A DNA stretch of 64,000 bases from Salinispora fenicalii (GTDB taxonomy: Bacteria > Actinomycetota > Actinomycetes > Mycobacteriales > Micromonosporaceae). A program made the translations under genes and the position numbers. The DNA is taken from positions 559,062-623,061 of the forward strand of contig NZ_KI911471.1 in the NCBI RefSeq assembly GCF_000514815.1, read 5' to 3'. How positions within the stretch are numbered: position 1 is the first letter of the stretch; each line of letters starts with the position of its first letter. Below are positions 54,593 to 62,826 of the stretch, in pieces. The notes under the pieces are model-generated. The model saw nothing but the letters and a program-made list of their open reading frames with translations, did no database searches and was not told the DNA's origin.

Positions 54593-54641
54593 CGGACTCT
54601 TAATCCGCGGGTTCGGGGTTCGAGTCCCTGGCGGCGCACCA
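54593..54641 (+). pseudogene. 3' half of a tRNA-Lys(CTT): integration scar
   Basis: CGGA-CTCTTAA-TCCG forms an anticodon stem-loop with anticodon CTT; then a T-arm with TTCGAGT and the acceptor strand GCGGCGC-A-CCA. No matching 5' acceptor (GCGCCGC), D-arm or 5' anticodon flank exists upstream, so this is only the 3' half. tRNA 3' halves are usual attB/attR sites of actinomycete integrative elements. Followed by a terminator hairpin. Confidence 0.75.
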
Positions 54642-54647
54642 GCAGCA

Positions 54648-54680
54648 AGGCTCTGACCTGGGATCCCCGGGTCGGAGCCT
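54648..54680 (+). terminator. tRNA-type hairpin terminator
   Basis: AGGCTCTGACC (54648-54658) pairs with GGTCGGAGCCT (54670-54680, one T-G pair) and is followed by TTCTCGTTTC. It probably belonged to the intact tRNA-Lys gene. Confidence 0.65.
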
Positions 54681-54784
54681 TTCTCGTTTCCCCGTCGGTG
54701 GTGCGGTGCTCGATGGGTGCTCGGGAGCCGTTGGACCGTCACGGCTGCCGGTGGGACGGGTGGCGTGCCGGTGGACGTTCGGGG

Positions 54785-55444
54785 GTGGCGGTGTCGGTAG
54801 TGATTCCGGATCGGATCCGGGCTGACGTGGAGATGTTGTGGCGTTACCACGACCTGGATCACGAGCTGAGCCCCTGTGACGTGGGCATCGGGCTCGGCAG
54901 CCACGACCTCGGGGTGGCGGTCATCGCGACCCGCCTGTTCCACGAGGGTCTGTTCCCGTGGGTTGTCTTCACCGGTGCGAACGCCCCGACGACGATCGAG
55001 CGGTTCCCGCGTGGTGAGGCGGTGCACTACCGGGAGTACGCGGTCGAGCATGGCGTTCCGACGGAGTCCATCCTCGTAGAGCCGCAGGCGACGAACACGG
55101 CCCAGAACCTCGACTACTCGCGCCGACTGCTGGCGGAACGCCAGATCCCGGTGCGGTCGGTGTTGCTCATGTCCCGTCCCTACCAACAGCGTCGGGCCTA
55201 CGCCACCTGCAAGCTGATGTGGCCGGAGGTCGACGTGGTGTGCGCGTCGAATCCTCTTGAGCTGGACGACTACGTGCGCAGCATCGGCGACCCTCGGCGG
55301 GTGGTGGACATGCTGGTGGGTGACACGCAGCGGATCGAGGTGTATGCCGAGCGCGGGTTCGCGGTTCCACAGGAGGTGCCGGACGAGGTACGAGCGGCGT
55401 TCGACCGTCTGGTGGCGGCGGGCTACACGAGCCGGCTGATCTGA
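54785..55444 (+). CDS. YdcF/SanA-like DUF218 protein
   Basis: 219 residues. GIGLGSHDLGVAVIATRLFHEGLFPWVVFTGANAPTT, EHGVPTESILVEPQATNTAQNLDYSRRLLAER and VLLMSRPYQQRRAYATCKLMWPEV match the YdcF/DUF218 fold. Membrane anchor and SanA N-terminus are lacking, so it is cytosolic. Function unclear. GTG 54791 is an alternative start. Confidence 0.82.
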   Translation: MAVSVVIPDRIRADVEMLWRYHDLDHELSPCDVGIGLGSHDLGVAVIATRLFHEGLFPWVVFTGANAPTTIERFPRGEAVHYREYAVEHGVPTESILVEPQATNTAQNLDYSRRLLAERQIPVRSVLLMSRPYQQRRAYATCKLMWPEVDVVCASNPLELDDYVRSIGDPRRVVDMLVGDTQRIEVYAERGFAVPQEVPDEVRAAFDRLVAAGYTSRLI

Positions 55445-55450
55445 GCCGGG

Positions 55451-56023
55451 CTACCGGTGTTGGGCCTGCGTCTGCGCTTCGTGGGCGTGTCTGGCGGCCG
55501 TCTCGAACGCTGTCGTCCAGGGGAAGACGCGCTGTCGGTCGTTGCCGCTGCCGGGTGGGTGTGGTTCCCACTTGTGTGCGGGGCCGAGTAGGACGTGGAT
55601 TCCTTCGTCGCGGAGGTTGGCTACCGCCCGGCGGAAGGGGAGTCGGGAGGCGAGTGCGGCGTTGACGAACGGCACGACGACGGTGGGTACGTGTCGTCCG
55701 ATGAGTTCGGCGACGGAGGTCATGGCGTAGTTGTCGGCGAGGCCGAGGGCGATCTTGTTGATGGAGTTGTAGGTCGCTGGTGCGATGACCACAGCGCTGG
55801 CGGCGGGAAGTGAGCGCCGGCCGCCAGGGGATGCCCGGTAACTGGATCGCACAGGGGTGCCGGCCAGTTCCTCGATGGCCGGTAGGTTGAGGAAGTCCAT
55901 GGCGCTGGGTGTGGCGGTGACCGCCGCCGTCCAGGACCGGTTCAGGGCGGTGCTGATCAGTTTGGTCACGTCGGCGGCGGGGCCGGCGCCGCAGACGACG
56001 ATCTGTAGGTGGCCGTTGGTCAC
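55451..56023 (-). CDS. Flavoprotein (PPC-decarboxylase/HFCD-like)
   Basis: 190 residues; GTG at 56023 overlaps the regulator stop (GTGA). LQIVVCGAGPAADVTKLI, the ASAVVIAPATYNSINKIALGLADNYAMTSVAELI flavin region and VPTVVVPFVNAALASRLPFRRAVANLRDEGIHVL match the flavoprotein family of Cys decarboxylases. In RiPP contexts such HFCD enzymes decarboxylate C-terminal Cys, but the nearby cyclophane precursor has no Cys, so another role (for example salvage) is more likely. Confidence 0.78.
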   Translation of the reverse strand: MTNGHLQIVVCGAGPAADVTKLISTALNRSWTAAVTATPSAMDFLNLPAIEELAGTPVRSSYRASPGGRRSLPAASAVVIAPATYNSINKIALGLADNYAMTSVAELIGRHVPTVVVPFVNAALASRLPFRRAVANLRDEGIHVLLGPAHKWEPHPPGSGNDRQRVFPWTTAFETAARHAHEAQTQAQHR

Positions 56024-57357
56024 AGCGGGATTCCAGCGGTCTGGGCGAAGTCGGCGACGGCCCTGCGGACTTGGCCTTTGGCGAGGAGTGCGAGGTCGCC
56101 GGCGATGCGCTGGACGGCCGGGCGGCAGCGGATCTCCTCGGGCGCTACGTCGTAGGCGGTGCGCAGCGCGTCGAGGCCCTGTTCGTGGCGGCCCCACTGG
56201 GTGTAGGCGCGGGCGACGTCGACGTACAGCGAGGCTCTGCGTTCGGCGAGCGTGATCTTGTCCAGGGGCACCGTGCGGGCGAGCGTGATGGCGGTTCCCG
56301 CGTCACCGAGGGCCAGGGCGATATTGACGCGGTGCAGCAGGACGTTGGTGGCGCCGAAGCCGGTCCACCGGTCGTTGCCGTCGTAGCCGAGTCGGGATGC
56401 GGCGCGGGTGGCCTCGTCGAGCATGGCGTGTGCGGTGCCCCGGTCGTCCTTGCGGGCGGCGGCGACCGCGCCGCGGAGCACGAGCGCGCCGTACACGGCG
56501 ACCGCGTCGGTCGAGTCGAGGCGGGTGTCCCGGTCGAGGACGCCGGCGGCGTGCCCAGCGAGGGTCACGGCCTGGTCGTCGTGGCCGTTGCTCATGAGGG
56601 CGTGGGTCATGATCCGTGCGCTCGCGGCGACGGCCACCGGGTCCTGACTCGCAGTCGCGGCACGGGTGCTGCGCTCGGCCGCGACCAGGGCCATCCCTCG
56701 GTCGCCCATCTTGAGTAGGACGCTCCCGACGACGTGGTACAGGTCGGTGGCCAGAACGTCTGCCCGTGCGCGTTGCTCGTCTTCGGCGTTGGCTCTGGCT
56801 GGTTCGAGGGCTGGTAGCAGCGTGACGAGATCGTCGAGGACGCGTTCGTACCGGCAAGCCTGGTAGTCGCGTTTCAACGTGGCCACCGAGCGGGAGAGCT
56901 GCTGGACGGACAACGCCGCCGTAGGCGGATGCCGTGGCGAGACGAGCGCGTCGAGCAACGCCGAGACACCTGGGCCTGCGGCGACGCCGGCCGCGCTCGC
57001 GCGTAGAAGGTCTCTCCGTCGCACGTCACCATCCGAGCCCGAGCCGCTGTGCCTGTCGTCTCCAGTATCGGTGTCCGAGCCGGTGCGTGTCGGTGTGGTG
57101 CTCCCGGGTGCACCGTTGGTGCCGGTCCTCAGCAGGGCCTCGAAGCGTTCCCGGACGTCGGATGTGGCGCGGGTCAACACGGTGTCCAGCGCGGCCTGCA
57201 TGTCGGCGCGCGGAAGGACCGTGTCGCCCTGGCTGCTCCACTTGGCTACCGTCCGTCGCGCTACGCCGAGGTGCTCGGCGAAGGCGGTGACGCTCATCCG
57301 CAACGCCTGCCGCAGCGCGGTCGCCTCCCGGCCGGTCCAGGTCGTTACCGGAGCCAT
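56020..57357 (-). CDS. XRE-type HTH regulator with TPR-like C-terminal domain
   Basis: 445 residues; ATG at 57357 follows GGGGAGG at eight bases. HTH WTGREATALRQALRMSVTAFAEHLGVARRTVAKWSSQG at 5-45, then linker and a helical TPR domain (from ~210) as in the actinomycete regulators that sit beside radical SAM RiPP loci. Shares its strand with the flavoprotein. Divergent from the RiPP genes and a good candidate for their regulator. Confidence 0.83.
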   Translation of the reverse strand: MAPVTTWTGREATALRQALRMSVTAFAEHLGVARRTVAKWSSQGDTVLPRADMQAALDTVLTRATSDVRERFEALLRTGTNGAPGSTTPTRTGSDTDTGDDRHSGSGSDGDVRRRDLLRASAAGVAAGPGVSALLDALVSPRHPPTAALSVQQLSRSVATLKRDYQACRYERVLDDLVTLLPALEPARANAEDEQRARADVLATDLYHVVGSVLLKMGDRGMALVAAERSTRAATASQDPVAVAASARIMTHALMSNGHDDQAVTLAGHAAGVLDRDTRLDSTDAVAVYGALVLRGAVAAARKDDRGTAHAMLDEATRAASRLGYDGNDRWTGFGATNVLLHRVNIALALGDAGTAITLARTVPLDKITLAERRASLYVDVARAYTQWGRHEQGLDALRTAYDVAPEEIRCRPAVQRIAGDLALLAKGQVRRAVADFAQTAGIPL

Positions 57358-57550
57358 CGCATGTCCTCCCCGATAGGGGCTGTTCACCTGACTGCCGATG
57401 GTAGTGGCACGAGGGGTGACAACAGGTGCACCGCCAGTGCACCGCCAGGACATTCCGCTCGATCCTCTCCCGGGCCAATCTGAAGGTGCCGACGCGGTCC
57501 TCTCCCCGAGCGTGTCGGCGGACTCAGCAGCCTCGCGCAGGGAGCTTCAC

Positions 57551-57784
57551 ATGGATGTGCCGATCAGCGACGTGCTGGAACGCGACCCGACGCACCGGCA
57601 GATGGCGTCGCCGGGCCATCCGCCGCCTGCGGGGCTGACTCCCCGTCCGCGTACCGCCGAGAGGGCTGCGTGGGTGGGTGGGCGGCGGTCTGCTCCCAGC
57701 CGTCGTCCCGCTGCGGTGGGCTCGCGTCTTCGGGCGCGGGCCCACCGTCTCGGGGAACCCGCCTCAGTGGGGGATCGGGCGTGA
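57551..57784 (+). CDS. Possible small protein upstream of the cyclophane RiPP genes
   Basis: 77 residues. AGGGAG lies six bases before the ATG. Begins MDVPISDVLERDPTHRQ; rest Pro/Arg-rich, so partly low complexity. It overlaps the next frame at GTGA. Unclear whether it is a real gene. Confidence 0.4.
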   Translation: MDVPISDVLERDPTHRQMASPGHPPPAGLTPRPRTAERAAWVGGRRSAPSRRPAAVGSRLRARAHRLGEPASVGDRA

Positions 57785-57885
57785 CCGTGTACATGTCCCG
57801 CTCTGTTGCGGCCAGCCGGGCGGCGCGACGGTCCGGGCGCAGCCCTCGGCTCCGGTGGCGGCTGTGGCGGATCCGCCGTTGTTGA
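57781..57885 (+). CDS. Possible 34-residue Arg-rich peptide
   Basis: GTG at 57781 overlaps the preceding stop. The peptide is strongly basic (SRSVAASRAARRSGRSPR, C-terminal RIRRC) and lacks aromatic-Asp-Asn motifs. Coupled in position only; low certainty. Confidence 0.3.
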   Translation: MTVYMSRSVAASRAARRSGRSPRLRWRLWRIRRC

Positions 57886-57937
57886 CCCATGTGTGGCGTC
57901 GGTTCTTCGAGCAGCGGTCCCGGCCGGGGTTCCGTCG

Positions 57938-58294
57938 ATGAGCATCGAGCGACCAGTACCCGGCCAGGATGTTGAAAGGCGCTGCCGGGTGGAGGGTGAG
58001 CATCTGCCAGCCCGCCCGCAGTGGCTGTGCCGGAACTGCGGCCACCCGTGGCCCTGTGTCCAGGCGAAGAGAAGGCTGCTGGCCGAGTACGAGGGCAGCC
58101 GGGTCGGGTTGTCTCTGTATCTGGCGGCCTGCCTGCACACGGCCATCGACGACCTGCGGAACCTCAGTCCCCCGCAGCTGTGTGGCTACGCGGGGTTGTT
58201 CGACCGTTTCCTTGGCTGGGCCAGGCACCGCGTCGGTCCCCGGCGGCAGGCCGCGACCCGTTTCCCACCGCTGTCCGAGGAGAGGGTGTCATGA
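57938..58294 (+). CDS. Small CxxC protein coupled to the radical SAM gene
   Basis: 118 residues. The segment WLCRNCGHPWPC has three Cys in a CxxCGxPWPC pattern that probably binds zinc or iron, followed by helices (LLAEYEGSRVGLSLYLAACL; LCGYAGLFDRFLGWARHR). The stop overlaps the radical SAM start (ATGA), so translation is coupled. Proteins of this kind, sometimes annotated as flavin-reductase-like, are frequent beside FxsB/AmcB-type radical SAM genes. Role unknown. Confidence 0.72.
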   Translation: MSIERPVPGQDVERRCRVEGEHLPARPQWLCRNCGHPWPCVQAKRRLLAEYEGSRVGLSLYLAACLHTAIDDLRNLSPPQLCGYAGLFDRFLGWARHRVGPRRQAATRFPPLSEERVS

Positions 58295-59427
58295 CCGGTA
58301 TCGGTGTCATCACCGCCGTGGATCGGCCGGCGATCGCCGGTGTGTTCCATACGTTGGTGGTGCAGCCGACGAGCTTCTGCAATCTCGACTGCGTCTACTG
58401 CTACCTGCCCGACCGTCGGTCGCGTCGCCTGATGCCCGTGCCGGTGGCGCGGGCCTGCGCCACCTCGATCGAGCGGCAGGGCAGTGGCCAGCCGGTGAGC
58501 GTCGTATGGCATGGTGGCGAGCCGACCGCGACGCCGATCAGCCACTTCCAGGGTCTGCTCGCTCCTTTCGAGTCGCTGCGGCGCGCAGGTCGGGTGCGTC
58601 ACGAGGTCCAAACCAACGCCACGCTGATCAACCAGCGGTGGTGCGATGTGTTCGCCGCCTACGGGTTCACGGTCGGTGTCAGTGTCGACGGCCCGGGTGC
58701 CCTGAACCGCAACCGCCTCGACCACGCGGGCAGGTCCACCATCGGGCGCACGGTGCGCGGGATCCGGGTTCTGGCGGAGGCGGGTCTGGAGTACTCGGTG
58801 ATCTGTGTCGTCACCCCGGAGACCATCGACCACGCCGACGATCTCGTGGACTTCTTCACCGACCTGCCGGGATGCCAGTCCGTGGGCTTCAACATCGAGG
58901 AGCAGGAAGGCGCCGCCCGGCAACCGGTGACGGAGGGGTCCGCGTACCGGTTCTGGCGGCGGCTCGTGCAACGCCGTGCCGCCGGTAGCCGGCTGCGTAT
59001 CCGTGACCTGGACCGTCTGGCCGACTACCTCACCGCCGCCCGCGGCGAGGGCGTCGACCACACACCCCATGAGCCGATTCCCACGGTGTCCTGGGACGGC
59101 CGGGTCGTGCTCCTGTCACCGGAGCTGCTCGGCATCACCGACCCCGACTACGGGGACTTCGTCGCTGGGAACGTGGTCGAGGAACCGATCAGCGTGATGC
59201 TCGCCCAGGCCGGTGGTCTGCGTTACGTGACCGGGTTCGTCACCGCGCTCAACGACTGCGCCGACCGGTGCGGGTTCTACGACTTCTGCCGTGGCGGACA
59301 GGCCGGCAACCGCTACTTCGAACACGGCACCTTCACCGCCCGCGAGACCAGCTTCTGCCGTACCACCCGACAGGCCCTCGTCCGCGCCACCGCAGACCAT
59401 CTCACCCCGACCGGAGGACCAGCATGA
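58291..59427 (+). CDS. amcB: Radical SAM/SPASM peptide maturase, cyclophane-forming type
   Basis: 378 residues. SFCNLDCVYCYLP gives the CX3CX2C cluster (Cys 30, 34, 37); VVWHGGEPTATP and a further SAM-binding Asn region follow. The C-terminal SPASM part has Cys 323, 327, 333 and 356, fewer than the usual seven. The FxsB/AmcB family forms C-C or C-O cross-links between an aromatic ring and a nearby side chain, giving three-residue cyclophanes. The precursor follows directly (ATGA overlap), so it is probably the substrate. The gene symbol rests on family recognition and context. Confidence 0.85.
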   Translation: MTGIGVITAVDRPAIAGVFHTLVVQPTSFCNLDCVYCYLPDRRSRRLMPVPVARACATSIERQGSGQPVSVVWHGGEPTATPISHFQGLLAPFESLRRAGRVRHEVQTNATLINQRWCDVFAAYGFTVGVSVDGPGALNRNRLDHAGRSTIGRTVRGIRVLAEAGLEYSVICVVTPETIDHADDLVDFFTDLPGCQSVGFNIEEQEGAARQPVTEGSAYRFWRRLVQRRAAGSRLRIRDLDRLADYLTAARGEGVDHTPHEPIPTVSWDGRVVLLSPELLGITDPDYGDFVAGNVVEEPISVMLAQAGGLRYVTGFVTALNDCADRCGFYDFCRGGQAGNRYFEHGTFTARETSFCRTTRQALVRATADHLTPTGGPA

Positions 59428-59606
59428 CCAACGCCCTCGCCGCACTGATCAACGCCGCGCCGGAACGCCTCGACCGTCTCGGTGTCGAATCGCCCCGGGC
59501 GGTAGCGTCGATCGACGCGGCGAAGTTCGACAACCGGCCCACTTGGGACAACCGGGGCAGCTTCGACAGTCGGCCCGGCTGGGACAACTGGAACAAGAAG
59601 AAGTGA
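59424..59606 (+). CDS. amcA: Multiple cyclophane RiPP precursor
   Basis: 60 residues, GGAGG six bases before the ATG and overlapping the maturase stop. Leader ~1-33 (helical, with Ala/Leu). The C-terminal part has repeated aromatic-Asp-Asn/Ser triplets: FDN (35-37), WDN (41-43), FDS (47-49), WDN (53-55) and a closing WNK (56-58), with Arg-Pro or Arg-Gly between and a KKK tail. Each triplet is a candidate three-residue cyclophane. The assignment matches my knowledge of the actinomycete multiple-cyclophane precursor AmcA. Confidence 0.82.
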   Translation: MTNALAALINAAPERLDRLGVESPRAVASIDAAKFDNRPTWDNRGSFDSRPGWDNWNKKK

Positions 59607-59694
59607 CCCGCTGACAGCGGACCCGACACCCGGCGCGCGGGCGGGCCGGCCGCCCCGCGCCGCGCCGCCCTCAACAGAGACAGGTAGGAGACAG

Positions 59695-60357
59695 ATGCGG
59701 ACCACCACCGTCGGCGACCTACGGATCCTGCTCCCGGATCTCGACATTGACGACCTCGACAGCGTCAGCGACCCGACCGACGACCTCAGCGACGCCACCA
59801 TCGAGAACGCCTCCTGGCGTGGCGTCACCCTGGACGACGTCACCGTCCGTGGTAGCCGGCTCATCGGTGCCGACGTGAGCGAAAGCAACTGGGAGGCCGG
59901 GTCCCTCTTCGGCTGCGAGATCACCCGTACCGACTTCTCCGGTGCCACCCTGTCCGGCGTCAATATCGAGCGCTGTGCCGTCAGCGGGTCCCGGTTCACC
60001 GGCACCCGACTCACCGATATCCGGCTCAAGGACGTGCTGTTCGAGGGATGCCGCTTCGACTACGCCACTCTCACCCGGGTCACCGCCGCCAGAGCCGTGG
60101 CCTTCGTGGACTGCGTCCTCACCGACGCCACCTGGTCGTCCTGCCGCCTACCCGACACCGTCCTGCGGTCCTGCCAGCTCGCCCGCCTGGAACTCGACTC
60201 CTGCCACCTCAATGGCACCGACCTCCGGGGTAACACGCTGCACGACCTGAAGACCGGTCTCGGCAACCTGCGCGGGGTCACCCTCGACGAGGACCAGCTA
60301 CCCGACCTCACCCACCTGGCCGTTCAGGATCTCAACCTGACCGTGCGGAAGCGGTGA
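59695..60357 (+). CDS. Pentapeptide-repeat protein, candidate immunity protein
   Basis: 220 residues; GGAG precedes the ATG. Almost the whole chain is pentapeptide-like repeats (SDATIENASWRGVTLDDVTVRGSRLIGADVSESNWEAG; RFTGTRLTDIRLKDVLFEGCRFDYATL). McbG, QnrB and AlbG of this fold protect DNA gyrase. Its place 88 bases after the cyclophane precursor suggests self-protection against a gyrase-directed product; this is inference. Confidence 0.8.
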   Translation: MRTTTVGDLRILLPDLDIDDLDSVSDPTDDLSDATIENASWRGVTLDDVTVRGSRLIGADVSESNWEAGSLFGCEITRTDFSGATLSGVNIERCAVSGSRFTGTRLTDIRLKDVLFEGCRFDYATLTRVTAARAVAFVDCVLTDATWSSCRLPDTVLRSCQLARLELDSCHLNGTDLRGNTLHDLKTGLGNLRGVTLDEDQLPDLTHLAVQDLNLTVRKR

Positions 60358-60459
60358 CGAAGCCGATCTTCACCTTAGACGGTTGCCGCGTTCGCCCGTC
60401 CCGTGCGGCTGACGCCGATGGCGTACGAGAGTAAACGACCACATCAGGAGAACGACGTC

Positions 60460-61092
60460 GTGGCCTATCGGCGAGGGCCGAACAATCTGCTTCGCGCGGC
60501 TCGGCTGGCGCTGCGGTCTCCGTCGGGGTCGGGGCGGCCGCTGTCCCGGCAGGAGCTGGCCGACGCGGTCAACGCCCACGCCCGCGCGCACACGGGCTGC
60601 CGTAGCGCCGTGGATGCCCGCTACATCGGCAAGCTCGAGCGCGGGGAGCACCGGTGGCCGTTCGAGCCGTACCGCACGGCGTTGCGGAAGGTCCTGGGCA
60701 AAGCGACCAACGCCGACCTCGGGTTCTTCATCATCAAGGGACACGCCCAGGACCCTGAGGTGACCCCGGAGGAACCAGGGCCAGGTGGCTGGACATCACC
60801 GGCTCCCGGCGCCGACCCTGGTCGCCCGGTATCGGTAGCGGCGACGGCCGGTCCGGTCATGGTGGACCGAGCGTCGGTGCGGGTGACGGTGAGCGTTCAC
60901 GCCGAGACTGTCACGGCACTGGTCCGTCACGACGACGCGACCGGCGGTGTCGTGGTCCTCGCGGGGTCCGTCGAAGTGATGATCGAACCATCGGATGTCT
61001 CGCGGGGCCGCCTCGTGGCTGTATCCGGTGTGCCGTCGGCCGGGGCCGGCCTTCGCCAGGTGTACCGGCTTCCCGATCGGCGGGCCCGATGA
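60460..61092 (+). CDS. HTH regulator, XRE-like
   Basis: 210 residues; GTG chosen because the family start (VAYRRGPNNLLRAARLALRSPSGSGRPLSRQELADAVN) begins there, after AGGAG. XRE-type helix-turn-helix to ~90 (RYIGKLERGEHRWPFEPYRTALRKVLG), then a beta-rich unknown C-terminal half. Common near FxsB-type RiPP loci. Overlaps the next reading frame at ATGA. Confidence 0.75.
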   Translation: MAYRRGPNNLLRAARLALRSPSGSGRPLSRQELADAVNAHARAHTGCRSAVDARYIGKLERGEHRWPFEPYRTALRKVLGKATNADLGFFIIKGHAQDPEVTPEEPGPGGWTSPAPGADPGRPVSVAATAGPVMVDRASVRVTVSVHAETVTALVRHDDATGGVVVLAGSVEVMIEPSDVSRGRLVAVSGVPSAGAGLRQVYRLPDRRAR

Positions 61093-61772
61093 CGAACGTG
61101 CGGCTCACCCGGCCGGTTATGGGCGGCCGGTGTCCGTCGGGTCTACGCTTCCAGGACGGATCAGCCAGCAGCAGGTGACCGAGGCGCGCAGGGACCTCGG
61201 TCGGCGGTTGGCAGGCCGCCTGGCGCGCCGAGCAGAGGCTGACGCAGACGCAGCTCGCCAAGAGCATCTGTTGCTCCCGCAGCTCGGTCGCCAACGCCGA
61301 GATCGGACGGGACACCAGCGTTCGCCGGTTCTGGCAGGACGCCGACCGGGCGGTCGACCCACGAGGGGCGTTGCTGGCCGCGTTCGACCAGTCGGCCGCG
61401 CTGGTACGGAACTTCCACACCCAGCAGGCGCAGGCGCGGGACGAGGAATGCCAGCGGCGCGCTGGCCGGCCCGACTCCCGGTCCACTAAAGCGGCGACGA
61501 GTGACTGCGGGTGCGGGACGGTGGTCGTCGGCCGGTGGACCGGACGGGAGACCCGCGCGTTACGTGAGGCGCTCCGGATGACCGTCCACGACTTCGTCCA
61601 GCACCTCGGGGCGGCGCCCGTGACGGTTTCTGGCTGGGAACACCGCCACACATCCACACCGCCACCGACCATGGCCACACAAGCCGCCCTGGACGAAACG
61701 CTCACCCTCGCCGACAGCAACGCCAAAGCCCGGTTCCTGCTGATCCTCGACACCCCGAACCACCACACGTAG
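61089..61772 (+). pseudogene. XRE-type regulator interrupted by an in-frame stop
   Basis: From an ATG overlapping the preceding stop the frame runs 29 codons (ends RFQDGSASSR) to a TGA at 61176, then continues without further stops: WRAEQRLTQTQLAKSICCSRSSVANAEIGRD is an HTH, and ETRALREALRMTVHDFVQHLGAAPVTVSGWE is a second one. A TTG at 61371 could start only the second half. A nonsense mutation or a sequencing error is the simplest reading. Confidence 0.65.
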
Positions 61773-61875
61773 GCCTGTGGTGAGAGGGCGGCAGGGCACG
61801 AGCGCCACGTCGCGTGATGCGGCAAGGCTTCCCCGCCGCGCCCAGCCATCGGCAGTAAGTGCGTGCGTCCCCGCG

Positions 61876-62250
61876 CTACTGAACCAAGCGCCTTACCTCG
61901 ATCCGGGCGCCGGGCGTTTCGTCGCTGCGAACGGTGCGCTTGGTCGCCTCGAGATGGTCGACGCGGTCGTCGGCCGCTTGCGCTGGTCCGCGCCATTCTC
62001 GAAGCCCGAAGACGCCTTCCATCGCATCCAACGTCGGCTTGATCAGGTTGTCGAGGTCCCACACCTCGTTGGCGTTGCGCGCTTCAGGCGTACGAAACTC
62101 GACGAGAACCGAGAAGCGCTCCGCCCAGGGCCCCAAGCCACTCCTGGTGAATGCCTCGCGGACTGCGGCTTTCCACGCAGGCTCGGCTGCCGACGAGTAG
62201 CTTGCCGGCCGGCCCACCACCTTCACGATGACGAGCGTCTCGATCCTCAT
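61876..62250 (-). CDS. RusA-like Holliday-junction resolvase-family protein
   Basis: 124 residues. ANEVWDLDNLIKPTLDAMEGVFG carries the RusA active-site pattern DxDNLxKxxxDxLxG. ATG at 62250. RusA enzymes resolve Holliday junctions and occur on prophages and mobile elements. Opposite to its neighbours. Confidence 0.72.
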   Translation of the reverse strand: MRIETLVIVKVVGRPASYSSAAEPAWKAAVREAFTRSGLGPWAERFSVLVEFRTPEARNANEVWDLDNLIKPTLDAMEGVFGLREWRGPAQAADDRVDHLEATKRTVRSDETPGARIEVRRLVQ

Positions 62251-62353
62251 GACAGACCATGATGGCCGCCGCAGCCCCTGCAACGAAAGGCTCCCGCTCT
62301 CGTCGCGACGAATCCGGATGTCAGATGATGACGGTGCCAGGCATCATTATCGT

Positions 62354-62716
62354 GTGGACGCCCGTCGAACGATCGTCCTGGCAGATGATCTCCGCTCGTT
62401 CGTGGACGGCCGTGGCGCGGAGGTGGCCCGCACCAGCGCCGCCGGAGTTGAACTCCTCGATCGGTATCGCGGCCGGCACCTGGATGAGCTGTGGCTGGAC
62501 CACGACCTCGGTGGAAACGACACGATCTGGCCGGTCGTGGAGGTGCTGGAGCGGGCTGCCTTCGACAACTGCCCCTTCGACGTCGGCGTCATCAACGTCC
62601 ACTCCGCCAATCCGGCCGGTGCCGCGAAGATGGCCCAGGTCCTCCGACGCTGGGGGTATCGGGTCCGCGTCGCGTCGGGCTCCACGAACGTCGGCTACCT
62701 CGACGGCCTCGTGTGA
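62354..62716 (+). CDS. Cyclic-phosphate-processing receiver-like protein
   Basis: About 120 residues. TIVLADDLRSFVDGR, LDELWLDHDLGGNDTIWPVVEVL and INVHSANPAGAAKMAQVLRRWGYRVR match a receiver-like family seen in NTP-cyclic-phosphate and RNA-processing contexts. Start uncertain (GTG 62354; ATG 62318 is an alternative). Overlaps the RusA-like region on the other strand upstream. Confidence 0.65.
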   Translation: MDARRTIVLADDLRSFVDGRGAEVARTSAAGVELLDRYRGRHLDELWLDHDLGGNDTIWPVVEVLERAAFDNCPFDVGVINVHSANPAGAAKMAQVLRRWGYRVRVASGSTNVGYLDGLV

Positions 62717-62826
62717 GCTGACCGACTCGATTGCACTGCCTGAGGGTTGTGATACCTGGGGCGGCAGATCCGAGCGCCGGTGGGAGGTGCCGAGCTGATG
62801 CTGCGACGAGGTTGAATAATCCGCAG

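Noticed and set aside
54560..54641. Complete tRNA gene
   Set aside because: Only the 3' half folds; no 5' acceptor or D-arm could be found.
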